Assembly: GCA_021800795.1 (NCBI GenBank)
Contig: JAJYYO010000003.1
Location: 104,752-168,751, forward strand
Direction of reading: 5' to 3'
From: Pseudomonadota bacterium
GTDB taxonomy: Bacteria > Pseudomonadota > Gammaproteobacteria > Burkholderiales > Gallionellaceae
Length of the DNA: 64,000 nt
In this document: positions 27,947 to 36,935 of the stretch, piece after piece
How positions within the stretch are numbered: the first letter of the stretch is position 1
Layout of the letters: each line of letters starts with the position of its first letter
Program-made: the position numbers and the translations under genes
Notes under the pieces: generated by a model
Databases searched by the model: none
Told to the model about the DNA's origin: nothing
Seen by the model: the letters and a program-made list of their open reading frames with translations, nothing else

Positions 27947-29320
27947 TTAGTGCGCTCCCTGTTCAGCGGTTTCACCGATTTCATTCTTCTTCAGATGCAG
28001 TGTGCGGTGATAAACCATTTCCTTCACCTCATACATCGACACGGACGGGAATACCTTGCAGAACACCATGAACAGCAGGGTGAACCAGCCAAAGCTGCCG
28101 AATACGATGCCCCATTGGATCATCGAAGGCCATTGATCGTGATCCCAGGTCCAAGGGTAGTAACCATGCGAGAAAGTAGGCGCCACAATCATCCAGCGCT
28201 CCAGCCACATACCCAGATTCAACAGCAACGAGGTTGCAAACAGCACCGGAATATGGGTCTGAAAACGCTTGATGGCAAACACAAAAGGCACGACCGATCC
28301 GCAGAATATCATCGCCCACCAGAACGGCGCGTAAGGCCCTGTCATCTTCTGAATCAACAAATCCTTCGATACCCCATCGTGACTGTACCAGACCGAAGCA
28401 AACTCGACACAGTTCAGATAAGTCCACACCATGGCAATCGCAAACGTCAGACGCACGATCTTTTTCAGGATAGGCAGCGTCATGTATTCTTCGAACTTGA
28501 ATACGTAGCGCAGGATGATGAACAGCGTGATGATCGCCGCACAGCCTGAATAAAGCGCGCCTGCCACAAAGTAAGGCGGGAAGGAAGTCACATGCCATCC
28601 GGGTTGCTGCGACATACCGAAATCGGACGCCACAATCGAGTGCACAGACACCGCCAATGGAATCAGAAAACAGGCGATGGTGAGGTAAGTCACGCGGAAA
28701 TTGCGCCACTGCCTGTCGGTACCTTCCCAGCCCAACGCCAGCAAGGTGTACAACTTCTTGCGCCATCCGGATTGCAGATTATCGCGCGCAATCGCCAGAT
28801 CCGGAATCATCCCGACAAACAGGAACAACACGGAAGAGCTGAGATAGGTAAAAATGGCCATCGCATCCCACAGTAACGGAGACTGGAAGTTCGGCCATAC
28901 CCAGCGTTCATTCGGGTAAGGCACCGCATAATAGAACTGCCACAAGCGGCCCAGATGCACCATCACGAACAGACCGGCCGTCATCAGGGAAAACGTGGTC
29001 ATCGCCTCGGCGAAACGGTAGATCGGTTTGCGCCAGTCGGCATGCATCAGATGCAGGATGGCCGACAGCAGCGTACCGGAGTGGCTCATGCCGATCCAGA
29101 AGATGAAGGTGGCGATATACAGCCCCCACACATGCGGATTGTCCAGATTGGCCACACCCATTCCGACCTGATACTGATACACCTCACAACCTATGCCAAC
29201 AGCAAACATTAAAACTGCAAAAAACAGGATCACCCAGTAAATTTTCCTCGGGTTTTCCAGACTCTTCATCACGTCCTGGTTAATCTTGGCCCAGGCGATG
29301 TCTTCGCGGATATCTTTCAT
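27947..29320 (-). CDS. actC: Alternative complex III, ActC (NrfD/PsrC-like quinone-binding subunit)
   Basis: 457 residues with about ten membrane helices in the NrfD pattern (GLYIATFIFWIGMSHSGTLL, WDAMAIFTYLSSSVLFLFVG). It provides the quinol site and, by analogy with solved complexes, a half proton channel. A 28-base gap separates it from the iron-sulfur gene upstream. Confidence 0.95.
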   Translation of the reverse strand: MKDIREDIAWAKINQDVMKSLENPRKIYWVILFFAVLMFAVGIGCEVYQYQVGMGVANLDNPHVWGLYIATFIFWIGMSHSGTLLSAILHLMHADWRKPIYRFAEAMTTFSLMTAGLFVMVHLGRLWQFYYAVPYPNERWVWPNFQSPLLWDAMAIFTYLSSSVLFLFVGMIPDLAIARDNLQSGWRKKLYTLLALGWEGTDRQWRNFRVTYLTIACFLIPLAVSVHSIVASDFGMSQQPGWHVTSFPPYFVAGALYSGCAAIITLFIILRYVFKFEEYMTLPILKKIVRLTFAIAMVWTYLNCVEFASVWYSHDGVSKDLLIQKMTGPYAPFWWAMIFCGSVVPFVFAIKRFQTHIPVLFATSLLLNLGMWLERWMIVAPTFSHGYYPWTWDHDQWPSMIQWGIVFGSFGWFTLLFMVFCKVFPSVSMYEVKEMVYHRTLHLKKNEIGETAEQGAH

Positions 29321-29348
29321 TGTTGTTCCTTAAAGTAGTTCCGTTGGG

Positions 29349-30203
29349 CTAAACAGCGCTTTCGCGCACGCGTTCCAGATACATCACCGAAGGATAGGGA
29401 CGCAATTCTTCAAGAATGCGGTAGCCGCGCAGATCCGACCCACCCTCTTTTTGATCCTTGTCCTGCTTATCCTTGTCCAGATCAACCTGCTGCGTCAGCC
29501 ATTGCTTGTGTACGCGAGATTCCGGATCTACCAGATTACCGAAGGAAATCGCACTGGCGGGACATGCCTGCTGACAGGCTGTCTGCACTTCTCCTTCGCG
29601 AACGATGCGGCCTTCTCCCTTGGCAGTCACTTCGGCAGCGCGTAAACGCTGCACGCAGAAGGTGCATTTCTCCATCACGCCCTTGCCGCGCACCGTTACG
29701 TCCGGATTCAACTGACGGTTCATCTCGGCAGGCCAGACGTTCTCGGTGGTCGGATAGTCGTACCAGTTAAAGTAACGAACCTTGAACGGGCAGTTGGCCG
29801 AACAATAACGCGAACCGATACAGCGATTGTAAATCTGCGAGTTCAACCCGTCCTGCGTATGGTTGGTCGCCCCAACCGGACATACGGTTTCGCAGGGAGC
29901 CGCCTCGCACTGCTGGCACATCATCGGCAGGAACTGGAATCCCTGATCGGGAAACTCGCGACCGTCTTCCTCCCAGTAGCGTTCGATGCGCATCCAGTGC
30001 ATGCTCTGCCCGTGCAGGAATTTTTCGCGACCCACCACCGGCAGATTGTTTTCCGCATAACACGCCACTGCACACGCATTGCAACCGGTACAGGCATCCA
30101 GATCGATCGCCATCGCCCATTTGTATGGATCGTGCGGCTTGTCATCGATAGGGTGAAAATGGCGAACCGAAGCCCAGTTCTCTAATAAATTGGTAGCTGT
30201 CAT
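29349..30203 (-). CDS. actB2: Alternative complex III, ActB iron-sulfur part encoded separately
   Basis: 284 residues. Four Cys groups for Fe-S clusters: CTGCNACAVAC (about 38-48), a CQQCEAAPCETVCP group (about 98-111), CIGSRYCSANCP (about 128-139), and CTFCVQRL...CQQACP (about 182-215). This corresponds to the C-terminal domain of the usual single large ActB. Here it is its own gene, starting three bases after the preceding stop. There is no export signal, so it probably travels with its twin-arginine partner. Confidence 0.92.
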   Translation of the reverse strand: MTATNLLENWASVRHFHPIDDKPHDPYKWAMAIDLDACTGCNACAVACYAENNLPVVGREKFLHGQSMHWMRIERYWEEDGREFPDQGFQFLPMMCQQCEAAPCETVCPVGATNHTQDGLNSQIYNRCIGSRYCSANCPFKVRYFNWYDYPTTENVWPAEMNRQLNPDVTVRGKGVMEKCTFCVQRLRAAEVTAKGEGRIVREGEVQTACQQACPASAISFGNLVDPESRVHKQWLTQQVDLDKDKQDKDQKEGGSDLRGYRILEELRPYPSVMYLERVRESAV

Positions 30204-30206
30204 AAC

Positions 30207-32459
30207 TCAAACCTCCTTCGACAAATCGACTTGATCGGTGGACACGCGGGCAGCGATCTTTCTGCCCATCTGCATCCCGCCCGCAGGGCCTTCATCCTTG
30301 ACCACGATGACGCGCTGACCCGTTTTAGTGATATTCACACGCGTCTCGTGCATGGCCAGCTCACCGGTGGCACTCTCGAACACCGAATCCATAATCTGGA
30401 ACGGGTTCACACCGTAACCCTTGGCATAACGCCCCATCGCATCGTGACCGCGGCCGATGGGAATGGAAACCGCATCCGGATAAATGCCGGGGAACAGATA
30501 GACCTGCGCCTTGACCGAACCCGTTTTGGATGTCACTTCCACGATATCGCCCTCGACGATACCCATTTCCGTCGCCTTCTTCGGATGCATCTCGACCCAG
30601 GAATCCCACACGATGGTAGTCAATGGATCGGGTGACTCCTGAAGCCACGGCTGATTGGTATGACGACCGTCGCGCAGACTGGAGGTCACACTCGGAATCA
30701 ACTGAAACGGATAGTGTTCATCGATCTCTACGGGAGCCGGCAATTTCAAACCAGCCGTCGCCATGCTTGCGTTTAAGCTAGCGGAGGGGCCTGCCAGCTT
30801 GACGATGCCACGGCTTAACGTGTCGTTCCAGAAGTTGTCATCATCCGAACCCCCTCCGCCCAGCGCGCCCTTGTTTTGCAGCATTGCGCCGCGCAAATAG
30901 CCGTAGTAGTCGTCAAATCCCTTGTACTCATCTGCACGGCGCTGTTTGATCAAAGCTAGCACGATATCGCCCAAGCCGCGCGTATTGGGATGCAAGCGCT
31001 CCATCAATGGCTGCTGAATGTTGATTTGCGCGCCTTCGGTCAGGTATTCAGGGACTGAAGTGCCCCAGTCTTCCATCGCGGAATCCAGCGGCAACACCAG
31101 ATCGGCCTGCAAGGCGGTCTCATCAAGATAGTGTGCAAAAGCCACCTTGAAACCTGCACGGGCCATGTTGTCGCGGAACTTGTACGAAGCGGGCGCAGTG
31201 AAGACCGGATTGGTGGCCACATTGAACAGCACCTTGTATTTGCCGGCAGCCAGATCATCGTTGAGCGTTTTCAGTGCAGCGGTATTGCCCTTGGCAGGCG
31301 ACATTTGCGGGAAAGGCACGGAGACGGGCGCCTCTATGGTCTTTCCTACGTTGCCCAGCACCTGATTGAGCAGATTGATGGCAGCGGCATTTTGCGAACC
31401 GTGCGCATAGCCTTCCGCCGCGCTGCCTGCCAGCACCAGACTCGGGCTACGCAATTTCAGGAGCGCTGCGATTTTGTCTATGTTGCTGGGTTCAACTCCG
31501 GTATCGCGACTGACGCGCGCCTTATCGTAACCCTTCACCAGTTCCGCCACATCGCCCGTTGCCGTGCCCAGCGCGTTGATGATACCCAGCGCCAGGATGC
31601 CTTCCGTGCCGGGCCTGACTGCCAGCCAGCGATCGGCATTGGCGCCGGTCAGGGTCATTTTGGATTCTGCCTGAATCAGCACACCGCGCTGACCATCCAC
31701 GCCCCGGCGGAATTGCGCATACTGCTGAGAAAAATGCACCGGGGACACCCAGGCGCCCAAAAAGTCCGCCCCGAACGACAGCACGACTTTCGCTTTATCG
31801 ATGCGATAACGCGGCATTTCCACGCCGTAAGCCTTCAGGTTGGCGGCCCTCACCACACCCGGCGATACCGCTTCGTAGACAAAGTGGTTTTTAGTCCCGA
31901 GACTGTCCAGATAATTGCCCAGCAACACCTTCTGGTGTCCGCTCACTCCGCCGGTAAGGAAAGCGATTTCCTCCCCTTTTACGGCTGCGAGTTTTTCGGC
32001 GATCAATGCGTAAGCCTTTTCCCAGGTGATCGTCTCACCCTTGTCGCCGTTGCGCAGCAAAGGTTCGCGCACACGATCCGGATTGTAGTGATGCTGCACA
32101 CCCGCCTGCCCCACCCCGCACATCTTGCCTTTGTTGATTGCCGAATCCGGGTTGCCTTCCAGCTTCAGAACGCGACCTTCGCGCACTTTCCCTGAAATAC
32201 TGCAACCCGCATCGCACTGCGCGCAAGTCGAGTTGAAGTACACCGCAACACCGGGAATCACATAATCCTTGGCCTCTACATAGGAGACCACCGTTTCCTT
32301 GCCATCTTCGATGGAAGTATTACCGCAACCGGAGAGCGCTACCGCCGTACCGCTCCATCCCAATACTTTCAGAAAATCACGCCGATCAAACGGGTGCCCG
32401 GCCAAATGTTTTTCGGAACCACTGTCTATCATCACAGCCTCTCTGGTAAATTTTTTCAT
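30207..32459 (-). CDS. actB1: Alternative complex III, ActB molybdopterin-oxidoreductase-like part
   Basis: 750 residues. A twin-arginine signal (DRRDFLKVLG at about 26-35) is followed by a lipobox-like ALSGC. A Cys cluster (CAQCDAGC...C) lies near residue 75, then a molybdopterin-oxidoreductase fold; ActB proteins of known complexes hold no molybdenum. The C-terminal Fe-S domain is absent and encoded by the next gene. An ATG 30 bases further in (MIDSGSEK) is an alternative start. Directly follows actA. Confidence 0.92.
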   Translation of the reverse strand: MKKFTREAVMIDSGSEKHLAGHPFDRRDFLKVLGWSGTAVALSGCGNTSIEDGKETVVSYVEAKDYVIPGVAVYFNSTCAQCDAGCSISGKVREGRVLKLEGNPDSAINKGKMCGVGQAGVQHHYNPDRVREPLLRNGDKGETITWEKAYALIAEKLAAVKGEEIAFLTGGVSGHQKVLLGNYLDSLGTKNHFVYEAVSPGVVRAANLKAYGVEMPRYRIDKAKVVLSFGADFLGAWVSPVHFSQQYAQFRRGVDGQRGVLIQAESKMTLTGANADRWLAVRPGTEGILALGIINALGTATGDVAELVKGYDKARVSRDTGVEPSNIDKIAALLKLRSPSLVLAGSAAEGYAHGSQNAAAINLLNQVLGNVGKTIEAPVSVPFPQMSPAKGNTAALKTLNDDLAAGKYKVLFNVATNPVFTAPASYKFRDNMARAGFKVAFAHYLDETALQADLVLPLDSAMEDWGTSVPEYLTEGAQINIQQPLMERLHPNTRGLGDIVLALIKQRRADEYKGFDDYYGYLRGAMLQNKGALGGGGSDDDNFWNDTLSRGIVKLAGPSASLNASMATAGLKLPAPVEIDEHYPFQLIPSVTSSLRDGRHTNQPWLQESPDPLTTIVWDSWVEMHPKKATEMGIVEGDIVEVTSKTGSVKAQVYLFPGIYPDAVSIPIGRGHDAMGRYAKGYGVNPFQIMDSVFESATGELAMHETRVNITKTGQRVIVVKDEGPAGGMQMGRKIAARVSTDQVDLSKEV

Positions 32460-32463
32460 GGCA

Positions 32464-33189
32464 TTACTTGTGGCACAGCCAGCAATCGTTCGGACCCTTG
32501 GCAGTCAGCTCACCGGCTGCATTTTTGGTCTCCGCAGGTTTCTGGAAGGTGTACCAGTAAGCCTGTTTGCCTATCGGCGTGCCGCCTTCGGGGATATCGG
32601 CTTTCGCTGCCACAACATGCTCCTTCATGTGACAGCTTACGCACCAACCCATGGTGATGGGCTTCTGGCGACGGGCAGTCACCATTTCCTTCACCTGACC
32701 GTGGCAATATCCGCAAACCTCCTGAACCGGACGGCCCTGCTGTTCGATAAAGCGCTTGATATGACGCTCGTGAGTAAATCGTACAAAATCCGGCAGATCA
32801 TGGACTTTTTTCCATGGAACCGCCTTCTTGGCATCCCAGTACTTGAACAACTCGACAATGCGAGGCTTGTCGCGAACGCTCGGGATATTCTGGTGACAGC
32901 CTATGCATTTTTGCAGCGGAGGAATCCCCGCTGTCAGACTTCGTCTGGCGTAGGTATGGCAATACTGGCAGTTGATTTCCATGCCGCCCTTGGTCGGGTC
33001 GCTATTGGTCGGATCGACCGTATTGCGATTACCTGCATGGCGATAGTGCGGAAACTCAATGGGCTGCGCAACTTGCGGACCTAAATCGTCCTCCGTCGTC
33101 AGCGTAGGTTGTGAATCATTGACTGCATAACAACTGACAGCCATAAACAAACCCACCAGCAAGATAGGTAAACGTAAGAAACGATACAT
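32464..33189 (-). CDS. actA: Alternative complex III, ActA pentaheme cytochrome c
   Basis: 241 residues from the ATG at 33189, chosen for its GGGGGAG ribosome site and signal peptide (FLRLPILLVGLFMAVSCYA); a longer in-frame start has neither. Five CxxCH sites: CQYCH, CIGCH, CGYCH, CVSCH, CWLCH. It passes electrons from the complex to periplasmic acceptors. First gene of the act operon. Confidence 0.95.
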   Translation of the reverse strand: MYRFLRLPILLVGLFMAVSCYAVNDSQPTLTTEDDLGPQVAQPIEFPHYRHAGNRNTVDPTNSDPTKGGMEINCQYCHTYARRSLTAGIPPLQKCIGCHQNIPSVRDKPRIVELFKYWDAKKAVPWKKVHDLPDFVRFTHERHIKRFIEQQGRPVQEVCGYCHGQVKEMVTARRQKPITMGWCVSCHMKEHVVAAKADIPEGGTPIGKQAYWYTFQKPAETKNAAGELTAKGPNDCWLCHK

Positions 33190-33522
33190 CGTGAGAACTC
33201 CCCCCAGCAAACAAATGATCGCACGCCGGCTTTTGCCGGCATGAACGAGCCGTTTAATCGGATTATTTTTGGTGCGACGCGCCGCAAAACATATTACGAT
33301 CTGCTTTTGTTTTTTATTTCCGCAAATCAAGTCACTGCGAGCGCCGGCGAATCATGTCTGGTTTATTTTTTTATGTCAACTACGTTTCTTGACGTTGTTT
33401 GTTGTTTCTAAAAAACTTATTTATATATCGCGGTTTTACATTATTTGCTTATATTACTAAAATGCTCAACTTAATGGATTGCTTATATTAAGTAACTGGT
33501 TAAATTACTCGGATTTGCCCCT
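33190..33522. other. AT-rich divergent intergenic region upstream of actA
   Basis: 333 bases without a gene. Contains the act promoter candidate (33351-33379), a gccggc/gccggc hairpin at about 33228-33243, and a TTGCTT/TAAATT pair near 33480-33507 that may drive the plus-strand gene. Confidence 0.55.
33351..33379 (-). promoter_or_regulatory. Candidate sigma-70 promoter of the act operon
   Basis: Minus strand: -35 TTGACA (33379-33374), a 17-nt spacer, -10 CATGAT (33356-33351). The expected leader to actA is about 155 nt. Confidence 0.5.
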
Positions 33523-34149
33523 ATGAACGAAAAAAATGCAGTGCTTGATTTTTTTGCCCAACCGGAAAACCTGCCACTCGGGCTATCGGTAGCCGAACAA
33601 ATGGACGAAATACGCGAGCGCATGAACTCGCAATTTTGGAAAAATTTTAATCGGCAGGTCGACTCACTGCTTAGCCGGCATGCGCCCGAATGGCAGGCTC
33701 ACGCCATTGAAGACCGCAACGCAGCCGAGATGCTGGTGGGCTTGCAATGCAAATTAGGCAAGCCTCAAACACTGTGCCTGTTTCCCATGCTGGAGCAGCA
33801 ATATCTGGGCGGCAACTGGCGCATTTTTTACGGGCTGATGTGGCAGGGCGCACCTACCGTCGGGCAGCTTGCACTGCCTGCTGTCAGCCAGCTCAAGCAG
33901 GTTCTGAGCGGCGCAGGATACAAAAGCAACGAAAACTTCCTTGCCTGGCAATGGACGAATTTCTATCCGCGACGCAGCGATTTTTTACAACGTTACGCAT
34001 TACAGCCGGAAAAGCTGCTGGATGAGGTTGAATCCGTGTTCAGGAAACTACCGCTTGATTTGATCGGCCAGGCCAATGCGGCATTGAAGGACGCTCCGCC
34101 CAGCCAGGCAATTTCACTGGATCAGTTACGAAAAAAACGCGGGGATTAG
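33523..34149 (+). CDS. Conserved-looking hypothetical protein
   Basis: 208 residues, soluble, with no signal or membrane segment. Mixed helical sequence with a central part rich in Trp and aromatics (LGGNWRIFYGLMWQGAP, WQWTNFYPRRSDFLQRYAL). I do not recognise the family. Codon use and composition look native, unlike the restriction-modification genes that follow, so it probably marks the left edge of the core chromosome here. Confidence 0.75.
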   Translation: MNEKNAVLDFFAQPENLPLGLSVAEQMDEIRERMNSQFWKNFNRQVDSLLSRHAPEWQAHAIEDRNAAEMLVGLQCKLGKPQTLCLFPMLEQQYLGGNWRIFYGLMWQGAPTVGQLALPAVSQLKQVLSGAGYKSNENFLAWQWTNFYPRRSDFLQRYALQPEKLLDEVESVFRKLPLDLIGQANAALKDAPPSQAISLDQLRKKRGD

Positions 34150-34467
34150 TGCGTTGGCGCGACCGCCAGTTGATATTTTCTTTAATCATGCTAAATTAGC
34201 GGTGGTACAGTTCGCGCAGACTATTTACGATACGCAACTCAAGTTCAAGGTGTGTTTCCCGTATTTGCTAACAAGGTGTGCTAAAAAATTCTGATGATTG
34301 ATAATAAACATATTTTATATTTTAAAAACCACAGCACCTGTCCTGCTAAAAGAATATATCTTTTATTGGGCTCTACATTACGTTGGACGTCCCGATAGCT
34401 GTGCCGTACGGAGTGTGCTTCCTTATCTCATAAATTTGGGTTGCATCTATCGGTGATTGCTGTCATT
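34150..34467. other. AT-rich junction before the restriction-modification island
   Basis: 318 bases with no convincing gene and lower GC than the surroundings. A near-palindrome gtcattatgatgac (34461-34474) overlaps the likely methyltransferase start and could be an operator. Confidence 0.45.
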
Positions 34468-35409
34468 ATGATGACTATGATACCCATTTTACAGACCTCC
34501 CTTGGGAGCCTATACCAAGCTGACTGTCTCAAGCTCCTGCCAACGCTTGATACTGAATCCGTAGACTTGGCCTTTGCTGATCCACCTTTTAATTTGGGCA
34601 AAAAGTACTCGTCCAACATCGACGATGCAAGGGCAAGCCAAGATTACCTGGCATGGTGTCAGCAATGGCTGGATGAGATGGTGCGAGTTCTCAAGCCGGG
34701 CGGCTCGCTGTTCCTTTGGAACCTGCCCAAGTGGAACCTTCCCCTCGGGGCTTACCTAGGCGGGAAACTCACTTTCCGTCACTGGATCGCCGTAGACATC
34801 AAATATTCGCTACCAATTCAGAAGCGGCTTTATCCGTCGCACTATTCCCTGCTGTACTTCGTCAAGGGCGACAAACCTGCTATCTTCCACCCCGACAGAA
34901 CCCCAGTTCCCTGCTGCCGCCATTGTGGGGGCGAACTGCCCGACTATGGCGGATATAAAGATAAGATGAACCCCAAGGGGGTGAACTTGTCCGATGTGTG
35001 GACCGATATCCCACCTGTCCGTCACGCCAAGTACAAGAAGCGCGACGCTAACGCTCTAGCACTCAAGCTCATGGACCGCATTGTTTCTATGGCAAGCGAT
35101 CCAGGGTCGCTTGTCTTGGATACGTTCGGCGGATCCGGTACGACATACGTAGCTGCCGAGTTGACCGGTCGTCGCTGGATTGGCTGTGAGCTGGACTGTT
35201 CGACCATCCTTAATCGCTTCGACTTAATCAATGATGACCGGGAGCATTTAGAGCAGATTCAGGTAAACAAGAACACCTTGTTTACCTTCGCCGACCTAGC
35301 GCGCAGGAAGAAGGCAGGAATACCACTGTCTCCAAAGTACCGCTTGGAGCAAAATAAATGCGAATGTCCGCCCGCTGCTGTTTCGGGAGATTTATTCGCT
35401 ACAGTTTAG
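34468..35409 (+). CDS. Type II DNA methyltransferase (N6-adenine or N4-cytosine, beta order)
   Basis: About 313 residues. Catalytic motif IV ADPPFNLG comes first and the SAM motif LDTFGGSGTT last, the beta-class order. A CCRHCGG knuckle lies between them. Several ATG codons (34468, 34471, 34477) and an upstream TTG (34441) are possible starts; none has a strong ribosome site. DPPF favours adenine-N6 methylation, but cytosine-N4 is not excluded. Its 3' end overlaps that of the convergent endonuclease gene by 11 bases. Confidence 0.92.
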   Translation: MMTMIPILQTSLGSLYQADCLKLLPTLDTESVDLAFADPPFNLGKKYSSNIDDARASQDYLAWCQQWLDEMVRVLKPGGSLFLWNLPKWNLPLGAYLGGKLTFRHWIAVDIKYSLPIQKRLYPSHYSLLYFVKGDKPAIFHPDRTPVPCCRHCGGELPDYGGYKDKMNPKGVNLSDVWTDIPPVRHAKYKKRDANALALKLMDRIVSMASDPGSLVLDTFGGSGTTYVAAELTGRRWIGCELDCSTILNRFDLINDDREHLEQIQVNKNTLFTFADLARRKKAGIPLSPKYRLEQNKCECPPAAVSGDLFATV

Positions 35410-36106
35410 ATTGACCCTCACGCGCACGACCATCACCGCTAACTGCGAGATATTCAATTTCTTCGCTATCAGTCAGGTGATCATGTTCGACCACAGTAAT
35501 AGCGAGTAGACCACGCTCGACTACATTTTTTAGACCTTCCCACATGGCGAGGTATCCCGATAGCTCGCCAATGTTCCCGATGCGATCCGTCAGATGTTCA
35601 TAAAGGGCACGGCTCGGAACAATCAGAACCCCGATTTCCATAAGTCCGCTGCTTAAAGCAATCGCAAGCTTATTCATGCTTCGGTGAGATGAAGATATAT
35701 TGCCAGTTTCCCATTCGATAGCGACCCGCGTACCATTCGCAGCCGTCGCCATGAAGTCGAAGCCGCCGAAGTCCGATGTAATCGGTTCTCTGTATTCTTC
35801 CATAGAAGGGTAGAGCAGCAGCGGGGGTTGTTCTCTGTCTCTGGACAGCGCGACATCGCTTTCCGCCTCCCATCCTTCGTGGTCGCGCATGAAGGCTAGA
35901 AATTCCTTCCGGAGATAACCGACACCGTTGCGTTTCCATTGTTTGTTCGGCAGTCGCACTTTACGGCGCAATGTAAGTGAACCATAGCCGCGCGGGTGTT
36001 CGATGCTGGCAATCGCTCGAACGTAACTCTCGTGAAGGTTCTTCCAATCGGGCGAGGTAATCACATTACCTTGGTCAAACAGAACCATCGTTCGAAGCCA
36101 TTTCAT
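35399..36106 (-). CDS. Type II restriction endonuclease (BamHI/BglII-like candidate)
   Basis: 235 residues. The central segment SDFGGFDFMA...RVAIEWETGN followed by SSSHRSMNKL fits a PD-(D/E)xK-type nuclease core (acidic residue, then an E-x-E strand) and resembles proteins annotated as BglII/BamHI-family enzymes; this is from memory, not alignment. Its place between a methyltransferase and a controller protein supports it. The ATG overlaps the controller stop (ATGA). Recognition site unknown. Confidence 0.8.
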   Translation of the reverse strand: MKWLRTMVLFDQGNVITSPDWKNLHESYVRAIASIEHPRGYGSLTLRRKVRLPNKQWKRNGVGYLRKEFLAFMRDHEGWEAESDVALSRDREQPPLLLYPSMEEYREPITSDFGGFDFMATAANGTRVAIEWETGNISSSHRSMNKLAIALSSGLMEIGVLIVPSRALYEHLTDRIGNIGELSGYLAMWEGLKNVVERGLLAITVVEHDHLTDSEEIEYLAVSGDGRAREGQSKL

Positions 36107-36333
36107 CGCGGCAGCTCCGGAATGCCCTTCGTCAGGGTGGCCACGTCACAGAGCAGAGCCTCGCAAATCTGGCACAAAACTTTGAAAGTCAGATTGCGTT
36201 CGCCCCGCTCGACACCACCGATATACGACCGGTCGATACTGGCATTATCGGCCAGCTCTTCTTGTGTCCAGCCACGCGCCTTCCGATTTTCGCGTATTCG
36301 GTTTCCCAACTCTTGGAGTACAGTATTATTCAT
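36103..36333 (-). CDS. Restriction-modification controller (C) protein, XRE family
   Basis: 76 residues from the ATG at 36333; longer upstream starts would read through the operator. Helix-turn-helix region at about 18-40 (RGWTQEELADNASIDRSYIGGVERG), the typical C-protein length and the conserved LQELGNRIRENRK start. C proteins bind C-boxes to activate and later repress the C-R operon, delaying endonuclease synthesis until the host is methylated. No ribosome site is visible, in keeping with the leaderless mRNAs of many C genes. Confidence 0.9.
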   Translation of the reverse strand: MNNTVLQELGNRIRENRKARGWTQEELADNASIDRSYIGGVERGERNLTFKVLCQICEALLCDVATLTKGIPELPR

Positions 36334-36353
36334 GCCCGAAGGATGCCTTATTT

Positions 36354-36383
36354 GCGGACTATGCGTCCACGGACTATAATACC
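36354..36383 (-). promoter_or_regulatory. C-box operator and promoter of the controller/endonuclease operon
   Basis: Two overlapping dyads: gtcc-gt-ggac, and ggac-gcat-agtcc on the minus strand. The GACT/AGTC half-sites are those of known C-boxes. A TATTAT -10 (36380-36375, minus) overlaps them. Located 20-50 bases before the C-protein start. Confidence 0.7.
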
Positions 36384-36483
36384 CATTAGCCGTCCAACCC
36401 AACATTGAATCGGATCGCGCAACAGCGGGCTTCTTCGAGCATCGGCCATTTTCGCGCCCGCTTAATTTTACGTTGAGCGCCAA

Positions 36484-36729
36484 AACAATGACGTTTCAGT
36501 CCTGTGTAATGTCCACCCTCATCCCCTTATCCGCCACCGAGTAGCGTAGGCTGATCTGGAGATTTCGGCGAGCACTGCCTGAGTTCCACAGCGGGGCGTG
36601 GGGTGTGCGCACCGCCAGGGCGAGTTGCGCAGCCCCGTTTGTTTGCGGACTATCGATGCCGCAAGGGCATTCCCACGTAACTACGGAGCTAAAGCTCCTG
36701 TTGCTGAATGAATGGTCTTGATGAAACAA
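36484..36729. other. Right flank of the restriction-modification island
   Basis: No supportable gene. The 12-mer tttgcggactat of the C-box recurs at 36642-36653, followed by a partial match. The segment may be a remnant of the island. Confidence 0.4.
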
Positions 36730-36886
36730 CTAAGGAAGCGCTGAATCAATCAACCGTTCGCCCTGATAACCAGCGACTTAGCTGTCGTATTTTGACAGCT
36801 TAGTCGAATGGCTAGTTGTTTCATCAGCTTGTCGAAGGGTGAACACAACAAATTGAATTATAGGAATTTAATCTGCTGCTCCCTAA
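36730..36886. repeat. Palindromic dispersed element, 157 bp
   Basis: The ends are ctaaggaagcgctgaat and the inverted form near 36870-36886 (ctgctgctccctaag). Inside, gatgaaacaacta just left of the element (36719-36731) has a perfect complement at 36813-36825. The inner part (gataaccagc ... ggctagttgtttca) is also found at 43999-44047, and the ends resemble those of the element at 48046-48160. Confidence 0.6.
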
Positions 36887-36935
36887 GATTCTGTTTATCC
36901 CCGACATCACACGGCCCACCTAATTACAAATATAT

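Noticed and set aside
34441..34467. TTG start for the methyltransferase at 34441
   Set aside because: The added residues are not family-like and later ATG codons exist; kept only as an alternative.
36496..36729. 77-codon minus-strand ORF beside the restriction-modification genes
   Set aside because: No ribosome site, biased but unstructured composition, overlaps a repeated operator half-site and an element end; not supportable as a gene.
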